Source: Frankia sp. AiPa1
GTDB lineage: Bacteria; Actinomycetota; Actinomycetes; Frankiales; Frankiaceae
Length of the DNA: 64,000 nt
Direction: 5' to 3'
Assembly: GCF_023243075.1 (NCBI RefSeq)
Contig: NZ_JALKFZ020000004.1
Coordinates: forward strand, 149,695-213,694
This document shows positions 63,742 to 64,000 of the stretch, piece after piece. Both the position numbers and the translations under genes were made by a program. Every line of letters starts with the position of its first letter. The first letter of the stretch is position 1. Below the pieces are notes generated by a model. That model saw nothing but the letters and a program-made list of their open reading frames with translations. It was not told the DNA's origin and ran no database searches.

Positions 63742-64000
63742 CGGGCGGTCGAGTCGCGCGTCTCGTCGCGCAGCGCAGCGCCACGCGGACCCCGGCGCCG
63801 GCTCGCGGCCGCACCAAGGCCGTGGACGCAGGCCGGTGTGCGGCTCGCCCTTGTGGCCCACCAGGCCAACCGGTCGGGTCCGCGGGGGGGTCCTTGCTCG
63901 CGATTGGCATTGGTCTGGGTGGCCGGGGGCACTACGCTCGTCACAGGCTCACTGCCCGTGGGCTCTATGACCCGCTGGGTCGCGACCGACCGGTCCGCGG

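Noticed and set aside
63958..64000. Start of a plus-strand gene leaving the window
   Set aside because: A GTG and an ATG with a TACGCT-like element upstream are visible, but only a few codons remain, too little to support.

Overview
The window is very GC-rich DNA with GTG, ATG and occasional TTG starts, short or absent leaders, and many 4-nt stop/start overlaps. Several gene families are actinobacterial: a WhiB7-type regulator, mycoredoxin, AdnAB, a SigR/RsrA pair, a PPA1309-family protein, UPF0182, DUF3107 and ribosomal protein bL37. Gene order resembles the Streptomyces and Mycobacterium chromosomes (mrx1-uvrD2-whiB7-ABC1 kinase-ThiF-DUF2342-PDZ protease-PPA1309-UPF0182, and aroA-rsgA-hisN near sigR-rsrA). 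The many in-frame short tandem repeats and Ala/Gly/Pro-rich inserts suggest a Frankia-like organism; that genus call is inference. No phage, plasmid, CRISPR array or intact insertion sequence was seen.

Left part (1-18.7 kb). A divergent HxlR regulator and drug/metabolite exporter share a control region carrying a six-copy 16-bp repeat. Then come a RecB-type nuclease, an aminotransferase, a degenerate flavin-monooxygenase-like gene, an orphan ParA with a zinc-ribbon partner, a DEAD-box helicase, a ferritin-like protein, DUF3107 and a TetR regulator. A divergent LigD-polymerase/Ku pair (non-homologous end joining) follows, then a gene-poor, repeat-rich stretch of about 1.5 kb holding only a small CsbD gene, then moeZ, an alkyltransferase-like repair protein and a short-chain dehydrogenase.

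Middle (18.7-51 kb). This holds adnA-adnB, an EEP-family hydrolase, a PucR-type regulator, a pair of M16 peptidases, a GAF-ANTAR protein, divergent mrx1/uvrD2, and whiB7 behind a long leader with an attenuator-like hairpin. Next are an unusual phosphodiesterase, an ABC1 kinase, a ThiF-like protein, a DUF2342 metalloprotease-like protein, moaE, a PDZ/Lon-type protease, PPA1309, UPF0182 and a single initiator tRNA with its own promoter and terminator.

Right part (51-64 kb). An Lrp regulator is divergent from a class III aminotransferase. A small HTH gene and an 18-bp minisatellite follow. A minus-strand cluster runs methyltransferase-aroA-rsgA-hisN-glycerophosphodiesterase. Then an alpha/beta hydrolase ends inside a textbook SigR promoter driving sigR-rsrA, and the window closes with bL37 and a DUF5317 membrane protein.

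Functionally the window is rich in DNA repair genes (RecB-like nuclease, Ku, LigD-Pol, ATL, AdnAB, UvrD2) and thiol/antibiotic stress regulation (SigR-RsrA, Mrx1, WhiB7). The most interesting control elements are the HxlR repeat array, the whiB7 leader, and the SigR-type promoters before sigR and, with one mismatch, mrx1.
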